From DASYLJ01 sp964404165 (lineage in GTDB: Bacteria > Desulfobacterota > Binatia > DP-6), in contig CAYOIZ010000035.1 in assembly GCA_964404165.1 (NCBI GenBank), positions 3,744 through 67,743 of the forward strand: a DNA stretch of 64,000 nucleotides. The letters run 5' to 3'. Of the stretch, positions 26,118 to 34,856 are shown piece after piece (the stretch's first letter is position 1; each line of letters starts with the position of its first letter). The position numbers and the translations under genes are program-made. The notes beneath the pieces were generated by a model. That model did no database searches, was not told the DNA's origin, and saw only the letters and a list, made by a program, of their open reading frames with translations.

Positions 26118-26797
26118 AGCGCGCGCGGCAGCGTATCGAGGTGGCGGATCGACTGCCCCTTCACCATGAAGATCACCATCTCGGCGATGTTCGTGGCGTG
26201 GTCGGCGATGCGCTCGAGGTACTTCGAGACGAACAGCAGGCGCATGGTGCGGCTGATGGCCTTCGGGTCTTCCACCATGAACGAGAGCAGCTCGCGGAAG
26301 AGCTGGCCGTGGAGCTTGTCGATGGTGTCGTCCGCCGAGCACACCTGCAGGGCGAGGTCGACGTCCTCGCGCACGAAGGCGTCCAGGCTCTGGTGCAGCA
26401 TGATGCTGGCGAGCTCGGCCATGCGCGGGATGTCGATGTAGGGCTTGATCGGGAGCTCGGCCGCGAGCTCGATGGCGCGCTCCGCGATGTGCGCTGCGTG
26501 GTCGCCGATGCGCTCAAGATCGGTGGTGATCTTGAGGGCGGTGGTGATGAGGCGCAGGTCGCGGGCGGCCGGCTGGTGGAGTGCCAGCAACTTGATCGAC
26601 AGGTCGTCGATCTCGACGTCGAGGCGATTCACCGTGTGGTCGCGATCGAGCGTGGCGCGGGCCAGCGCCTCGTCGCGGGTGGTGAGGGCTCGGATGGCCT
26701 GGGCGATCTGGTCCTCCACCAGGCCTCCCATCTCCAGGACCGAGGCTCGGAGCTTGCCGAGCTGGCTCTCGTAGGCGCGATCGGTGTGTTGCGGCAT
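26114..26797 (-). CDS. phoU: Phosphate transport regulator PhoU
   Basis: A 227-residue all-helical protein made of two similar three-helix halves with the PhoU metal motifs (ERIGDHAAHIAE and ERIADHATNIAE, the E/D-rich repeat). It restrains PhoR kinase activity and PstSCAB transport when phosphate is plentiful. Its ATG shares a base with the pstB stop (TGATG), placing it as the last gene of pstSCAB-phoU. It is convergent with phoR and overlaps its end. Confidence 0.95.
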   Translation of the reverse strand: MPQHTDRAYESQLGKLRASVLEMGGLVEDQIAQAIRALTTRDEALARATLDRDHTVNRLDVEIDDLSIKLLALHQPAARDLRLITTALKITTDLERIGDHAAHIAERAIELAAELPIKPYIDIPRMAELASIMLHQSLDAFVREDVDLALQVCSADDTIDKLHGQLFRELLSFMVEDPKAISRTMRLLFVSKYLERIADHATNIAEMVIFMVKGQSIRHLDTLPRAL

Positions 26798-27585
26798 CAG
26801 CCGAACCGTCCCGTGATGTAATCCTCCGTCTCGGGACGCGAGGGCGTGGTGAAGAGGGTTTCGGTGGAGCCGAACTCGACCAGCTTGCCGAGGTAGAAGT
26901 AGGCCGTGAAGTCGGAGACGCGGGCCGCCTGCTGCATGTTGTGGGTGACGATCACGATCGTATAGCTGTCCTTCAGCTCCTGGATGAGCTCCTCGATCTT
27001 CGCGGTGGCGATGGGGTCGAGGGCGGAGGCGGGTTCGTCCATCAGCAGCACCTCGGGCTCGACGGCGAGCGCGCGCGCGATGCAGAGCCGCTGCTGCTGG
27101 CCGCCCGACAGCTCGAGGGCGGAGCCGTCGAGCCGGTCGGCGACCTCGTCCCAGAGCGCCGCCTGGCGAAGGCTGCGTTCGACGATCTCCTGCAGGGTCG
27201 AGCGCTCGCGGACCCCGTGCAGGCGGGGCCCGAACGCCACGTTCTCGAAGATCGACTTCGGAAAGGGGTTCGACTTCTGGAACACCATGCCGACCTGGCG
27301 CCGGAGCATCACGGGGTCGACGTCCTGGGCGTAGAGCGCCACGCCGTCGATCGACACCTGGCCCTCGATGCGGATGCCCGGGATGTGGTCGTTCATGCGG
27401 TTCAGGCAGCGCAGGAACGTGGACTTGCCGCAGCCCGACGGTCCGATCAGGGCCGTGACCCTGTGCTCGGGTATCTCGAGCGTGACCTTGTCGAGGCCGA
27501 GGGCCTGGCCGTAGTGCACCGTGAGATCGCTGACGGCGATCTTGATGGGTAGGCCGAGCGGAGCGGCGAGAGCCTGTGACGTCAT
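26797..27585 (-). CDS. pstB: Phosphate ABC transporter ATPase PstB
   Basis: A 262-residue ABC ATPase with Walker A GPSGCGKST, the Q-loop in MVFQKSNPFPKSI (typical of PstB), signature LSGGQQQR, Walker B VLLMDEPASALDP and the switch His in VTHNMQQA. It energises phosphate uptake by the PstAC permease. I chose the ATG at 27585 because translation then begins just before the conserved first strand. Longer open frame upstream overlaps pstA out of frame and is not real. It lies 68 bases after pstA. Confidence 0.95.
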   Translation of the reverse strand: MTSQALAAPLGLPIKIAVSDLTVHYGQALGLDKVTLEIPEHRVTALIGPSGCGKSTFLRCLNRMNDHIPGIRIEGQVSIDGVALYAQDVDPVMLRRQVGMVFQKSNPFPKSIFENVAFGPRLHGVRERSTLQEIVERSLRQAALWDEVADRLDGSALELSGGQQQRLCIARALAVEPEVLLMDEPASALDPIATAKIEELIQELKDSYTIVIVTHNMQQAARVSDFTAYFYLGKLVEFGSTETLFTTPSRPETEDYITGRFG

Positions 27586-27653
27586 GACGTGGGCGTCGCG
27601 CGGCGACTGCGGGGCAGAATAGACCGCTGGATGTCGGGTGCCAAGGGCGACGG

Positions 27654-28556
27654 TCAATCCATCCCGCGCCGCTGGTAGCGGTTGCGGAGGATGACGGCCG
27701 CGGCGTTCATCGTGATGAGTACCACCAGCAGGACGATGATGCCCGCCGCCGCGTTGACGTGGAACCCGGCCTGCGGGCGCGACACCCAGTTGAAGATCTG
27801 GATGGGCAGCGCCGTGAAGGGCGTCTGGAGGCCCGCCAGCGACAGCTCGGGCACGAAGGCCACGTAGGTGAGGGCGCCGATGGTGATGAGCGGCGCGGTC
27901 TCGCCGATGGCGCGTGCGAGGGCCAGGATGGTGCCGGTCAGGATGCCCGGCATGGCCGACGGGACGACGAGCCGGCTCACGACCTGCCAGCGTGTCGCCC
28001 CGAGCGCGTAGCCGCCCTGGCGGAGGGTGTCTGGCACCGCCCGCAGGGCCTCGCGCGAGGCGATGATGATGATCGGCATGACGAGGAGCGCCATGGTCAT
28101 GCCGCCAGAGAGCACGCTCCGACCGCCCGTCAGGGGGGACATGATGCGTACGAACACCTCGAGCCCGAGGAGACCGTAGATGATCGAGGGCACGCCCGCG
28201 AGGTTGGCGATGTTGATCTCGATGATGCGGTCGAGCCGGCTGCGCCGCGAGTACTCCTCGAGGTAGACGGCGGCGCCGACGCCGAGTGGAAAGGCGAGGG
28301 CGGCCGTGACCGAGAGCATCCACAGGGACCCGATCAGCGCGGTGTAGATGCCGGCGCTCTCCGGTCGTCGGGACGGGAACGAGCTCAGGAACTCCCAGCC
28401 GAGGCGCGGCAGGCCGTCGCTGAACACGTCGACGAGCAGCACGCCGAGCACGCCGACCCCGAAGAACGTGGCCGCCTGCCCGAGACGCTTGAAGACGCGC
28501 TCGGCGAGCCGCCGTCGGGCCAGGAGCCGTTTCTCTTCCGCGCCCGGCTCAGTCAT
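27654..28556 (-). CDS. pstA: Phosphate ABC transporter permease PstA
   Basis: A 300-residue integral membrane protein with six predicted helices. The permease coupling loop is in LRQGGYALGATRWQVVSRLVVPSAMPGI, and GIYTALIGSLWML and AIGETAPLITIGA are typical of PstA. It forms the channel with PstC. Its start overlaps the pstC stop by eight bases, so the two are coupled. Confidence 0.94.
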   Translation of the reverse strand: MTEPGAEEKRLLARRRLAERVFKRLGQAATFFGVGVLGVLLVDVFSDGLPRLGWEFLSSFPSRRPESAGIYTALIGSLWMLSVTAALAFPLGVGAAVYLEEYSRRSRLDRIIEINIANLAGVPSIIYGLLGLEVFVRIMSPLTGGRSVLSGGMTMALLVMPIIIIASREALRAVPDTLRQGGYALGATRWQVVSRLVVPSAMPGILTGTILALARAIGETAPLITIGALTYVAFVPELSLAGLQTPFTALPIQIFNWVSRPQAGFHVNAAAGIIVLLVVLITMNAAAVILRNRYQRRGMD

Positions 28557-29484
28557 AGCGCTCCCGGAACCGCCGCACGAGGCGGTTGCCCAGGATGTTG
28601 AGCCCGAGCGTCATCAGGAAGAGGGTCGTCCCGACCGCGAAGATCGTCTTGAACTCGATCGTGCCGTGCGGCGTGTCGCCCAGGCTCACCTGGACGATGT
28701 AGGCGGTCATGGTCTCGACGGGGACGAACGGGTTGAGCGTCAGCTGCGGGCTCTGCCCGGCGGCGATGGCGACGATCATGGTTTCGCCGACGGCGCGCGA
28801 GATGGCCAACACGAAGGCGGCGACGATGCCGGAAAACGCCGCCGGGACGACGATCTTCGTCGCGACCTCGAAGCGGGTCGCCCCGAGCGCGTAGCCGCCG
28901 TTGCGGAGCCCCACCGGCACGGCGAACAGCGCGTCCTCGGACAGCGACACCACGAGCGGAAGGATCATGACGCCCATCACGATCCCGGCGCTCAACGCAT
29001 TGAAGCCGGCGATCTCGGGATAGATGGCGCGCAGCAGCGGGGTGACGAAGAGCAGGGCGAAGTAGCCGTAGACCACCGTCGGCACCCCGGCGAGGACCTC
29101 GAGCACGGGCTTCAGGATCTGCCGCGTACGCGGCGTGGCGAACTCGCTCAGGTAGATGGCGGCGAGCAGCCCGATGGGCAATGCGACCGCGAGCGCGATC
29201 ACCGAGGTGAGCACGGTGGCGCTCGCCAGCACCATGATGCCGAAGTGCTTGTCGGCGAACAGCGGTGTCCACTCGGTGTCGGTGAGGAAGCGCCAGAGCG
29301 GCACTTCCTGGAAGAACGCGACGGTCTCGAAGAACAGCACTGCGACGATGCCGAGCGTCGTCAGGATGGTGATGGCGCTGGTGGCGAAGAGCAGCGCTTC
29401 GATGACGCTCTCGAGCACGCGACGCCCGGCCGGGCGTTCGCTTCGAGCCGACAGCGATGAGTGGGACCGCGTGGGTAGCAGCAT
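28549..29484 (-). CDS. pstC: Phosphate ABC transporter permease PstC
   Basis: A 311-residue membrane protein with the coupling loop GLRNGGYALGATRFEVATKIVVPAAFSGI and the PstC motifs LEVLAGVPTVVYGYFA and ISRAVGETMIVAIAAG. The ATG at 29484 was chosen because it precedes a charged N-terminal region and the first helix. The longer open frame upstream overlaps pstS. A hairpin of 15 bp lies between pstS and this gene. Relative to enteric PstC it carries a slightly longer cytoplasmic N-terminus. Confidence 0.94.
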   Translation of the reverse strand: MLLPTRSHSSLSARSERPAGRRVLESVIEALLFATSAITILTTLGIVAVLFFETVAFFQEVPLWRFLTDTEWTPLFADKHFGIMVLASATVLTSVIALAVALPIGLLAAIYLSEFATPRTRQILKPVLEVLAGVPTVVYGYFALLFVTPLLRAIYPEIAGFNALSAGIVMGVMILPLVVSLSEDALFAVPVGLRNGGYALGATRFEVATKIVVPAAFSGIVAAFVLAISRAVGETMIVAIAAGQSPQLTLNPFVPVETMTAYIVQVSLGDTPHGTIEFKTIFAVGTTLFLMTLGLNILGNRLVRRFRERYD

Positions 29485-29512
29485 CGTTCGGCGCGTCTCT
29501 CGCCGGGCGGAG

Positions 29513-29556
29513 GGTACCACGCGGCGCTCCAAGGGGAAGGGGCGTCGCGTGGTGCC
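29513..29556 (-). promoter_or_regulatory. Hairpin in the pstS-pstC gap
   Basis: An inverted repeat (29513-29527 with 29542-29556, 13 of 15 pairs matched, the rest G-U compatible) encloses a 14-base loop in the 95-base gap after pstS. No T-run follows on the minus strand. It may protect pstS mRNA or reduce read-through into pstCAB, which are usually needed in smaller amounts. Confidence 0.55.
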
Positions 29557-29579
29557 GACCTCGGTCGTCGGGGGAGGGG

Positions 29580-30599
29580 TCAGTGGGGCTGCTCCTTCGC
29601 GAGCAGATCCACGATGGTGACGCCGACCTGCGAGCCCTTCCCGCCGAACAGCGAGCCGACGACCTTTGCGTCGTAGCGGGCGCGCGCCAGCTTGTAGGCA
29701 TCGGCCGGGAGCGGGATGTAGCCGACCTCGCGCACCAGCTCGGGACCCTTCTCGAGGTAGAAGTTGATCAGTGCCTTCACCTCGGGCTTGTCCGCGGACT
29801 TCGTGCTCACGTAGATGAACAACGGTCGCGCCAGCGGCTGGTACTGCCCCTTCTCGACGGACTCCAACGACGGCGTCATGCAGCCCTTGCCGTTGTCGTC
29901 CTTCTCGTCGTCGACGCCGACCAGCTTGAGCTTCTGCTGGTTCTCCTCGTAGTACGCGAAACCGAAGAAGCCGAGCGCGAGCGGATCGGTGGAGATGCCC
30001 TGCACGATGACGTTGTCGTCCTCGCTCGACTGGAAGTCGCCGCGGCTGGCATGTTCCTTCCCGACGACGGCCTCGGTGAAATAGTCGTAGGTGCCGGAAT
30101 CGACGCCGGGCCCGAAGAGGTGGATGTCCTTGTCGGGCCAGCCGGGCCGTACCTGGCTCCACTTCGTGACCTTGCCCTGCGCCTCGGGCTCCCAGAGCGC
30201 CTTCAGCTCCTTCACGGTCATGCAGGACGCCCAGTCGTTCTTCGGATTCACCAGGATGGCGAGGCCGTCGTAGGCGATCGGGAGCTCGATGTAGTCGATG
30301 CCTGCCGCCTTGCACTGCTCGACTTCGGTCGGCTTGATCGGGCGCGACGCATCAGAGACGTCGGTCTCGCCGGCGCAGAACTTCTTGAAGCCGCCGCCCG
30401 TTCCGGAGATGCCGACGGTGACCTGCACCTTCGGGGCAACCTTACGGAACTCTTCGGCCACGGCTTCCGTGATCGGGAACACGGTGCTCGAGCCATCGAT
30501 CGCGACGCGACCGCTGAGATCGGCGGCTCGAACGTCGGTTGCGAACGCCGTTGCCAGGATCATTGCCGGCAGCGCCGCCAGGATTCGTCGAGAGACCAT
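29580..30599 (-). CDS. pstS: Periplasmic phosphate-binding protein PstS
   Basis: A 339-residue protein with a signal peptide (cleaved near DVRA-AD) and a GGAGGAGG ribosome site before the ATG at 30599. Phosphate-binding loops are recognisable: IDGSSTVFPIT, ISGTGGGFKKFCAGETDVSDASRP and GPGVDSGTYDYFTEAV. It delivers phosphate to PstCA. Several Cys residues (FCAGE, QCKAAG, SCMTV, GCMTP) suggest disulfides. It is first in pstSCAB-phoU and diverges from a porin gene across a region with Pho-box-like repeats. Confidence 0.94.
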   Translation of the reverse strand: MVSRRILAALPAMILATAFATDVRAADLSGRVAIDGSSTVFPITEAVAEEFRKVAPKVQVTVGISGTGGGFKKFCAGETDVSDASRPIKPTEVEQCKAAGIDYIELPIAYDGLAILVNPKNDWASCMTVKELKALWEPEAQGKVTKWSQVRPGWPDKDIHLFGPGVDSGTYDYFTEAVVGKEHASRGDFQSSEDDNVIVQGISTDPLALGFFGFAYYEENQQKLKLVGVDDEKDDNGKGCMTPSLESVEKGQYQPLARPLFIYVSTKSADKPEVKALINFYLEKGPELVREVGYIPLPADAYKLARARYDAKVVGSLFGGKGSQVGVTIVDLLAKEQPH

Positions 30600-30923
30600 T
30601 CCGGAACCTCCTCCACTAGTGTCAGGCCCCGCCACGTCGTCGGACGATCGAGTCGTGTGGGTCAGCCGGCATCCGACCGGGGCGGGGAACATGGACCCCG
30701 AGCTCACGTATGGCCTCCCAACTGGGTTCCTGGGGTACCAGTGTCGTGTTGCGGGAATGTTACAGCCTCGTGAACGCTCCGGTAACAGCCCGTTCCGGCG
30801 CCGTGAACCCCTGGATTTCTTGCCTTCGTATGTTACGAGACGCGCACTCGACGGCATGGGCCGTGGGTTTGCAGCGCGATCCGCCGACCCGACGAGTGCG
30901 AGGCGGCGCGCGGGAGGCGTGAC
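30600..30923. promoter_or_regulatory. Divergent promoter region of pstS and the porin gene
   Basis: This 324-base gap has no gene. It holds the ribosome site of pstS at its left end, the five-unit 11-bp repeat at 30759-30813, and, past it, TTGCCTTCGTATGTTACGAG. That last stretch is the most AT-rich part and may contain a promoter for the porin. Since both neighbours would serve phosphate uptake, shared PhoB control of the two is likely. Confidence 0.55.
30759..30813 (-). promoter_or_regulatory. Candidate Pho-box array: five 11-bp direct repeats
   Basis: Five consecutive 11-bp units start at 30759, 30770, 30781, 30792 and 30803, sharing a GTKAAC-like core (GTTACAG, GTGAACG, GGTAACA, GTTCCGG, GTGAACC). 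Read on the minus strand the units look like CTGTTAC and GCGTTCA, close to the 7+4 Pho-box pattern built on CTGTCA. PhoB binds tandem half-sites with exactly this 11-bp period. The array is about 160 bases upstream of pstS and 110 upstream of the porin. Confidence 0.62.
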
Positions 30924-32282
30924 ATGGAGGTCTCGGCGTGGGTGCGCGGCGCCATCGTGATGGTGCTGCTCTGTGGGGCGCCAGCGTGGGCGGAATCGAA
31001 TGCGGAGCGACGGCTTCGTCTCCTCGAAGAGACGGTCCGCCAGCAGCAGGACGAGATCCGCCAGCTCCGGCAGGAGCTCCAGGCGCAACAGGCGGCGCCC
31101 GCTGCCGCGGCCAAGCCGGCCGAGGCCCCGCCCACCGAGACGGCGAAGGCCGAATCGAAGGGCTTCCAGCCGCCGAAGTGGCTCGAGAAGATCTCGCTCT
31201 TCGGTGACGTCCGCGTCCGGTACGAGGGCTTCTTCAATCGACCCGTGGAAGAGGGCGACGTGGCGCACGCGCGCAGCCGGGAACGCTACCGTGCGCGCTT
31301 CGGCCTCAAGTACACCTACAGCGACGAGCTGTCGGCGACGATCCGACTCGCCAGCGGCAACCCGAACGATCCCATCTCGACGAACCAGACCTTCACGGGC
31401 GATTTCAGCCGCAAGAACATCAACCTCGACTGGGCGTTCATCACCGTCTCGCCCGGCAAGACCTTCGGCCTGCGGCCCGGCATGATCAACGTCACGGGTG
31501 GCAAGTTCCCGAACCCGATGTTCCGCGTCGGCGAGATGGTCTTCGACGACGATCTGTCGCCCGAGGGCTTCAACGAGACGTTCAACGTGCTCGGCGCACC
31601 GTGGGGCAATCTCGACCAGGTGCGCGTCCACGTCCAGCAGTGGTCGTTCAACGAGGTCGACAACGTCCAGGACGGCTGGATGTTCGGCGGACAGGTGAAT
31701 CCCGTCGGGCACGCGGGGCCGTTCGAGCTCGAGGGCGGCGTCGCGCAGTACTGGTGGCTCAACCCCGACCAGATCGCGCAGGCGCTCAACTCGAACAGCT
31801 CCCTCGTCAACACCAACATGGTCACCACCGTCGACGACGACGGCGACACGGTGGTCACCGGGTACGTGGGCGCCTTCAATCAGACCAACGTGACCCTGGC
31901 CGCGACGCTGCCCGACGCCGCCTGGGGCATGCCGCTGCGCTTCTTCGGAGACTACGTCCACAACTGGCAGGGCGCCGGCTCGCACGTGGACGGCGTCCAG
32001 GTCGGTGCGAAATTCGGGCAGACGAAGGTGCGCGGCGACTGGGCGGTGACCGCGCTGTACGAGTACGAGGGGCAGGAGGCAGCCGTCTCCTCGTTCGTCT
32101 GGAGCGACTTCGGCAACGGTGGCACCAACCAGCAGGGCCCCGTGTTCGCGCTCGACTATCAGCTGTTCGATCCTCTGACGCTGACGGCGCGAACCTACCT
32201 CACCAACACCATCGAGACGCCGGCGAAGACGTCGAATCCGACGCAGATCCGGCTCCAGCTCGACGCACAGGTCAAGTTCTAG
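30924..32282 (+). CDS. Outer-membrane porin, probably phosphate-linked
   Basis: A 452-residue protein with a signal peptide (residues 1-23) and a coiled coil (about 24-60, RLRLLEETVRQQQDEIRQLRQEL) as in OprP/OprO-like and other trimeric porins with a periplasmic stalk. An Ala/Pro-rich linker leads to a barrel of alternating strands (LFGDVRVRYEGFF, YRARFGLKYTYS, LSATIRLASG). It ends in a terminal strand with C-terminal Phe (LQLDAQVKF), the signal for BAM insertion. Divergence from pstS suggests a porin induced by phosphate starvation; the substrate is inferred from context only. Confidence 0.8.
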   Translation: MEVSAWVRGAIVMVLLCGAPAWAESNAERRLRLLEETVRQQQDEIRQLRQELQAQQAAPAAAAKPAEAPPTETAKAESKGFQPPKWLEKISLFGDVRVRYEGFFNRPVEEGDVAHARSRERYRARFGLKYTYSDELSATIRLASGNPNDPISTNQTFTGDFSRKNINLDWAFITVSPGKTFGLRPGMINVTGGKFPNPMFRVGEMVFDDDLSPEGFNETFNVLGAPWGNLDQVRVHVQQWSFNEVDNVQDGWMFGGQVNPVGHAGPFELEGGVAQYWWLNPDQIAQALNSNSSLVNTNMVTTVDDDGDTVVTGYVGAFNQTNVTLAATLPDAAWGMPLRFFGDYVHNWQGAGSHVDGVQVGAKFGQTKVRGDWAVTALYEYEGQEAAVSSFVWSDFGNGGTNQQGPVFALDYQLFDPLTLTARTYLTNTIETPAKTSNPTQIRLQLDAQVKF

Positions 32283-32296
32283 GTACAAGCGCCGGC

Positions 32297-33178
32297 ATGC
32301 GTGTCGGCGTCGTCGGTCTGGGCATCATGGGCGCGCCCATGGCCCGCAACCTGTTGCGGGCAGGGCACACGGTCACGGTGCACAACCGGACGCCGGCGCG
32401 TGCCGAGCCGCTCGTCGCGCTCGGGGCGACGGCGGTCGCATCACCGGCGGCGGTGGCGGCCGCGAGCGAGGTCGTGGTGACGTGCGTGTCGGACGGGCCC
32501 GACGTCGAGCAGGTCGTCTGCGGTCCCCACGGGCTGCTCGCGGGCGCCGCATCCGGGCTGCTCGTCATCGACATGAGCACGATCGCGCCCGCCATCGCTC
32601 GCACCGTCGCAGGGCGGTGTGCGGAACAGGGGGTCGCGTTCCTCGACGCCCCCGTCTCGGGTGGCGAGCAGGGCGCCATCGACGGCACGCTCTCCATCAT
32701 GGTCGGCGGCGACGCCGGCGCGTTCGAGCGCGCCGCGCCGGTCTTCGCGGTGCTCGGCAAGCGCGCGACCCACATGGGCGCGTCGGGCCAGGGGCAGATG
32801 ACGAAGCTGGTGAACCAGGTGGTGGGGGCGGTGACCCTCGCCGCCGTCGCCGAGGGCGTGACGCTGGCGGCGCGCGCGGGGCTCGAACCGGGGGCCGTCA
32901 TCGAGGCCGTCGGCAGCGGTGCCGCCACGTCCTGGATGGTGACCAACCTCGGACCGAAGATGCAGCGCCACGATCTCGCCCCCGGCTTCATGGTGCGCCT
33001 GCAGCAGAAGGACCTGCGCCTGGCGCTCGGTGCGGCGGCGGCGGTGGGGGCGGCGCTCCCGACGACGGCCGTCGTGCACCAGCTGTTCGCGGCCGTCGAG
33101 GCGCGCGGCGACGGTGCGCTCGGCACGCAGGCCCTGGTGACGATCCTGGAAGCCCTGGCCGGCGTCGAGCGGTCTTGA
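32297..33178 (+). CDS. NAD(P)-dependent beta-hydroxyacid dehydrogenase
   Basis: A 293-residue protein of the 3-hydroxyisobutyrate dehydrogenase family. It has the N-terminal dinucleotide fold (VGLGIMGAPMARNLL, then HNRT), the substrate motif DAPVSGGEQGA and the catalytic Lys in GQMTKLVNQVV. The substrate could be 3-hydroxyisobutyrate, tartronate semialdehyde or a related acid; the sequence does not decide. The HNRT after the second strand, with Arg where NADP enzymes bind the phosphate, favours NADP(H). It is 14 bases after the porin stop but functionally separate. Confidence 0.9.
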   Translation: MRVGVVGLGIMGAPMARNLLRAGHTVTVHNRTPARAEPLVALGATAVASPAAVAAASEVVVTCVSDGPDVEQVVCGPHGLLAGAASGLLVIDMSTIAPAIARTVAGRCAEQGVAFLDAPVSGGEQGAIDGTLSIMVGGDAGAFERAAPVFAVLGKRATHMGASGQGQMTKLVNQVVGAVTLAAVAEGVTLAARAGLEPGAVIEAVGSGAATSWMVTNLGPKMQRHDLAPGFMVRLQQKDLRLALGAAAAVGAALPTTAVVHQLFAAVEARGDGALGTQALVTILEALAGVERS

Positions 33179-33209
33179 CCGCCGCGCGCGGGGGCGAGTA
33201 GGCGGAGCC

Positions 33210-34223
33210 ATGCAGATCGACACCGGGCTCCTCACCGCCGACCTCCGCACCGTCGGGCATCTCGCCGCCGAGGCCGAGGCCATGGGCTACGACGGCATCT
33301 GGACGGCCGAGGCGGGGCACGATCCGTACCTGCCGTGCGCGCTGGCGGCGACGACCACCGAGCGCGTCTCCATCGGTACCAACATCACGGTGGCCTTTCC
33401 GCGCAGCCCGCTCGTGCATGCCCAGATCGCCTGGGATCTGCAGGCGGCGTCGCGCGGGCGTTTCATCCTCGGGCTCGGCACGCAGGTGCGCGGCCACAAC
33501 GAGCGGCGCTACTCGACGGCGTGGACGGCACCCGGCCCGCGGCTGCGCGAGATGATCCAGCTCATCCGCCACATCTGGGACGTCTGGCAGAACGGCACCC
33601 GCCCGGGCTTCGAGGGCGAGCACTACCGCTTCAGCCTGATGACGCCGTTCTTCAGCCCGGGGCCGATCCAGTGGCCGAAGATCCCGATCTACATCGCCGC
33701 CGTGAATCCCTACATGTGCCGGCTGGCGGGCGAGCTCTGCGACGGCATCCACGTCCATCCGTTCCACTCGCTGCGCTATCTCCGCGACACGCTGATGCCG
33801 AACCTGGAGCAGGGGCTCGCGCGGTCCGGCCGCAAGCGCACCGACGTCCATCTCGCCACGACGGCCTTCGTGATCACGGGGCGCACGCCCGCCGACGTCG
33901 AGCGCGCGAAGGCGCCGGTGCGCCAGCAGATCGCGTTCTACGCCTCGACCAAGGCGTACCAGGGCGTGCTCGACGCCCACGGCTGGGGCGACGCCAGTCG
34001 GCAGCTCGGCGAGCGCGCCGCGCGCGGCGACTGGACCGGCATGGCCGATCTCATCACCGACGAGATGCTCGCCGAGTACGCCGTCACCGGGACGCACGAC
34101 GAGCTGCCCGGTCTCCTGCACGCCAAGTACGACGGCGTCATCGATCGGCTCGCGTTCTACGCCATGCCCGGCATGCTCGGCGGCGAGGACGGGCTGCGCG
34201 CCCTGATCGCGACGTTGCGCTAG
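33210..34223 (+). CDS. Luciferase-like (LLM) F420-dependent oxidoreductase
   Basis: A 337-residue TIM-barrel protein of the bacterial luciferase-like superfamily. The pattern AAEAEAMGYDGIWTAEAGHDPYL, then VSIGTNITVAFPRSPLVHA and GRFILGLGTQVRGHNERRY, is typical of the F420-using TIGR03617-like branch rather than FMN monooxygenases. The cofactor would be reduced F420; the substrate is unknown. It follows the hydroxyacid dehydrogenase by 31 bases and converges on the methyltransferase-like gene with a four-base overlap. Confidence 0.87.
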   Translation: MQIDTGLLTADLRTVGHLAAEAEAMGYDGIWTAEAGHDPYLPCALAATTTERVSIGTNITVAFPRSPLVHAQIAWDLQAASRGRFILGLGTQVRGHNERRYSTAWTAPGPRLREMIQLIRHIWDVWQNGTRPGFEGEHYRFSLMTPFFSPGPIQWPKIPIYIAAVNPYMCRLAGELCDGIHVHPFHSLRYLRDTLMPNLEQGLARSGRKRTDVHLATTAFVITGRTPADVERAKAPVRQQIAFYASTKAYQGVLDAHGWGDASRQLGERAARGDWTGMADLITDEMLAEYAVTGTHDELPGLLHAKYDGVIDRLAFYAMPGMLGGEDGLRALIATLR

Positions 34224-34786
34224 CGCCCGAGGCGCGGGACCAGCGCCGGCACGCGCGCGGCGTAGCGGGCATAGCGCTCGCCGAGGGTGGACCGGAGCGC
34301 GCGCTCCTCCATCGGGATCTTGAGCACGACGCCGATCGTGAGTCCGGTGGCGAGGCAGAGCGTCGCCACCGACGGGTGCGCCAGGACGGTCCCCGCCGTG
34401 AGGAGCAGGATCGCCAGGTAGAGCGGATGCCGCACGCGCGCGTACGGCCCCTCGGTGACGACCACCTGATCGGCGCGCACGGTGATCGGCGCCGACCACC
34501 ATCGGCCGAGCACGCGCCGCGCGTGCAGATGCAGCGCGACGCCGGTGGCGGCGAGGACGAGCCCCGCGACCGACAGCACCGTCGGCGACGTCCACGGTCC
34601 GCCGGTGCTGCGCTCGAGGTACCACGCGCCGGCGAGCAGCGCCGCCAGCAGCGCGACGCGCAGCAGGCGCGGCGGCGCCCAGGCCCGATGGACGACGCGC
34701 TCGGCGGCGCTCCGTCCCGCGAGCCGCAGATTGTCGACGGCGATGGTGAGCCAGGCCGCGAGCAGTAGCGCGTCGGTGACGGACAC
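34220..34786 (-). CDS. Isoprenylcysteine carboxyl methyltransferase (ICMT)-like membrane protein
   Basis: A 188-residue integral membrane protein of the ICMT/phospholipid methyltransferase superfamily. About five hydrophobic segments are followed by the C-terminal motif GPYARVRHPLYLAILLLTAG and EERALRSTLGERYARYAARV. That pattern binds S-adenosylmethionine in ICMT-like enzymes. In bacteria the substrates are unknown lipids or small molecules, not prenylated proteins. I chose the GTG at 34786; upstream starts would overlap the divergent def gene. Confidence 0.78.
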   Translation of the reverse strand: MSVTDALLLAAWLTIAVDNLRLAGRSAAERVVHRAWAPPRLLRVALLAALLAGAWYLERSTGGPWTSPTVLSVAGLVLAATGVALHLHARRVLGRWWSAPITVRADQVVVTEGPYARVRHPLYLAILLLTAGTVLAHPSVATLCLATGLTIGVVLKIPMEERALRSTLGERYARYAARVPALVPRLGR

Positions 34787-34856
34787 GCGTCGCGCATAGG
34801 CCGCGCGCGGCACGGGGTCAACTTGCCAGGGCAGGGCCGATCTGAAACACGAGGGC

